64,000 nt of DNA from Deltaproteobacteria bacterium GWB2_55_19 (lineage in GTDB: Bacteria > Desulfobacterota > GWC2-55-46), in assembly GCA_001797465.1 (NCBI GenBank), contig MGPQ01000012.1, forward strand, positions 62,001 to 126,000, given 5' to 3'. Positions 63,400 to 64,000 of this stretch are shown here, one piece after another. Positions within the stretch are counted from its first letter, which is position 1; each line of letters starts with the position of its first letter. The notes below the pieces were generated by a model. The model saw only the letters and a list, made by a program, of their open reading frames with translations, was not told the origin of the DNA and made no database searches. Position numbers and translations under genes: made by a program.

Positions 63400-63885
63400 G
63401 TGCGTCACACTATCTCAGTCCTTGTCATAAACGAGTTCGGCGTCCTTTCCAGGATATCGGGGCTCTTTTCCGGGAGGGGCTTCAACATCGAGAGCCTGTC
63501 GGTCGCCGAGACGCTCGACCCGAAGATATCGCGCATGACGATAGTCACTAGCGGCGACGACAAGGTGCTGGAGCAGATAAACAAACAACTCAATAAGCTC
63601 GTCAACGTTATCAAGGTCTACGATTTTACCGACGAAGAGCACATAGAGCGCGAGCTCGCGCTCATAAAGGTCACCTGCAACGCGGATTCGCGCGCCGAGA
63701 TACTCTCGATCGTAGACATCTTCAGGGCCAAGGTCGTTGACGTATCCCCGCGCTCGTATACGGTGGAGATAACAGGGGATGAGGAGAAGATACGCGCGAT
63801 AACGGAGTTGTTGCGCCCGTTCGGCATAAAGGAGATAGTCCGCACCGGCAGGATAGCAATGGCCCGGTCCCCGAAGCAGAAGTAG
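63400..63885 (+). CDS. ilvN: Acetolactate synthase small (regulatory) subunit
   Basis: 161 aa, GTG start 4 bp after GGAGG. N-terminal ACT domain (TISVLVINEFGVLSRISGLFSGRGFNIESL) and C-terminal ACT-like domain with DVSPRSYTVEITGDEEKI. It confers valine feedback and raises IlvB activity. Length is that of the IlvH/IlvN long form. Confidence 0.97.
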   Translation: MRHTISVLVINEFGVLSRISGLFSGRGFNIESLSVAETLDPKISRMTIVTSGDDKVLEQINKQLNKLVNVIKVYDFTDEEHIERELALIKVTCNADSRAEILSIVDIFRAKVVDVSPRSYTVEITGDEEKIRAITELLRPFGIKEIVRTGRIAMARSPKQK

Positions 63886-63935
63886 GGCAGGAGGGAGAGG
63901 CTTTTTTTCGTGTATTTTTGAAAATTGAATGTTGA

Positions 63936-63965
63936 GGCTACCTCTAAAAATAACAATTTTTAGAA
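63936..63965. repeat. MITE-like remnant between ilvN and ilvC
   Basis: GGCTACCTCTAAAAATAACA followed by ATTTTTAG; the minus strand gives CTAAAAATTGTTATTTTTAG and AGGTAGCC. It keeps both ends of the 131 bp element but lacks its middle, giving a 7-bp stem. Lies 22 bp before the ilvC start. Confidence 0.65.
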
Positions 63966-63987
63966 TAAATGAGGAGGATGGGGTTTA

Positions 63988-64000
63988 ATGAAGGTCTACT
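63988..64000 (+). CDS. ilvC: Probable ketol-acid reductoisomerase, 5' end only
   Basis: ATG at 63988, 10 bp after GAGGAGG; the first residues MKVY match the typical IlvC start. Position directly after ilvBN fits the usual ilvBNC order. Only four codons are visible, so the call rests on context. Confidence 0.7.

Overview
The window reads as chromosome of a Gram-negative anaerobe or facultative anaerobe of deltaproteobacterial (Desulfobacterota-like) type. The pointers are an Rnf complex, a six-haem cytochrome, system II cytochrome c maturation, an NtrY/NtrX pair preceded by a DUF4390 gene, several sigma-54 activators, and lipoproteins with lipoboxes. Base composition is GC-rich by eye (not counted), and isoleucine ATA and arginine AGG codons are unusually frequent throughout. 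No phage, transposase, plasmid, CRISPR, tRNA or rRNA gene was seen. The lineage is inferred from gene content only.

Layout. 1-2044 (minus strand): a TPP-dependent E1-alpha-like dehydrogenase subunit cut by the window edge, and a radical SAM protein. 2185-6067: a Cu+ P-type ATPase with a YHS domain, a monohaem cytochrome, and a GrdB-like protein lacking selenocysteine. 6068-6777: composite repeat A. 6778-9758: six-haem cytochrome (minus), HtrA-type protease, His-rich membrane protein. 9944-15417: promoter, a ZTP (pfl-type) riboswitch with a complete terminator switch, rnfCDGEAB, and a terminator. 15451-16103: composite repeat B. 16213-21492: cytochrome c maturation and thiol redox operon (CYCXC lipoprotein, TPR lipoprotein, ResB, CcsA, TlpA-like, CcdA, glutaredoxin-like). 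21797-24919: polyprenyl-phosphate mannose synthase, GT-C/TPR membrane protein, methyltransferase. 25189-34302: NtrY/NtrX, a second sigma-54 regulator, MsrB, and a four-PAS hybrid kinase. 34530-40425: yebC, ruvCAB, queH, an archaeal-type SAM synthetase, a DksA-like protein and a Nudix hydrolase. 40426-42950: repeats, a methyltransferase, ilvE. 42947-46592: purL, purF. 46617-51001: exported proteins (SUMF1-like, lipoprotein, FecR/TPR, transglutaminase-like). 51268-59459: rpsB-tsf-pyrH-frr-uppS-cdsA-dxr-rseP-tsaB. 59726-64000: DUF465 gene, ilvD, ilvB, ilvN and the start of ilvC.

How the genes fit together. The Ccs/Res operon would mature the c-type cytochromes encoded at 4905 and 6778. Rnf would couple ferredoxin/NAD+ electron transfer to an ion gradient, and its operon carries an RNA switch that normally senses ZMP/ZTP, the signal of 10-formyl-tetrahydrofolate shortage. 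The ilvE and ilvD-B-N-C genes cover most of branched-chain amino acid synthesis.

The strongest non-coding signals are: (1) the ZTP riboswitch ahead of rnfC, with a covarying pseudoknot and a mutually exclusive terminator; (2) five units of an undescribed-looking structured repeat in three intergenic regions, with two hairpins whose arms change in compensating ways; (3) a family of AT-rich MITE-like long hairpins (two full copies of about 130 bp, two remnants inside the ilv operon).
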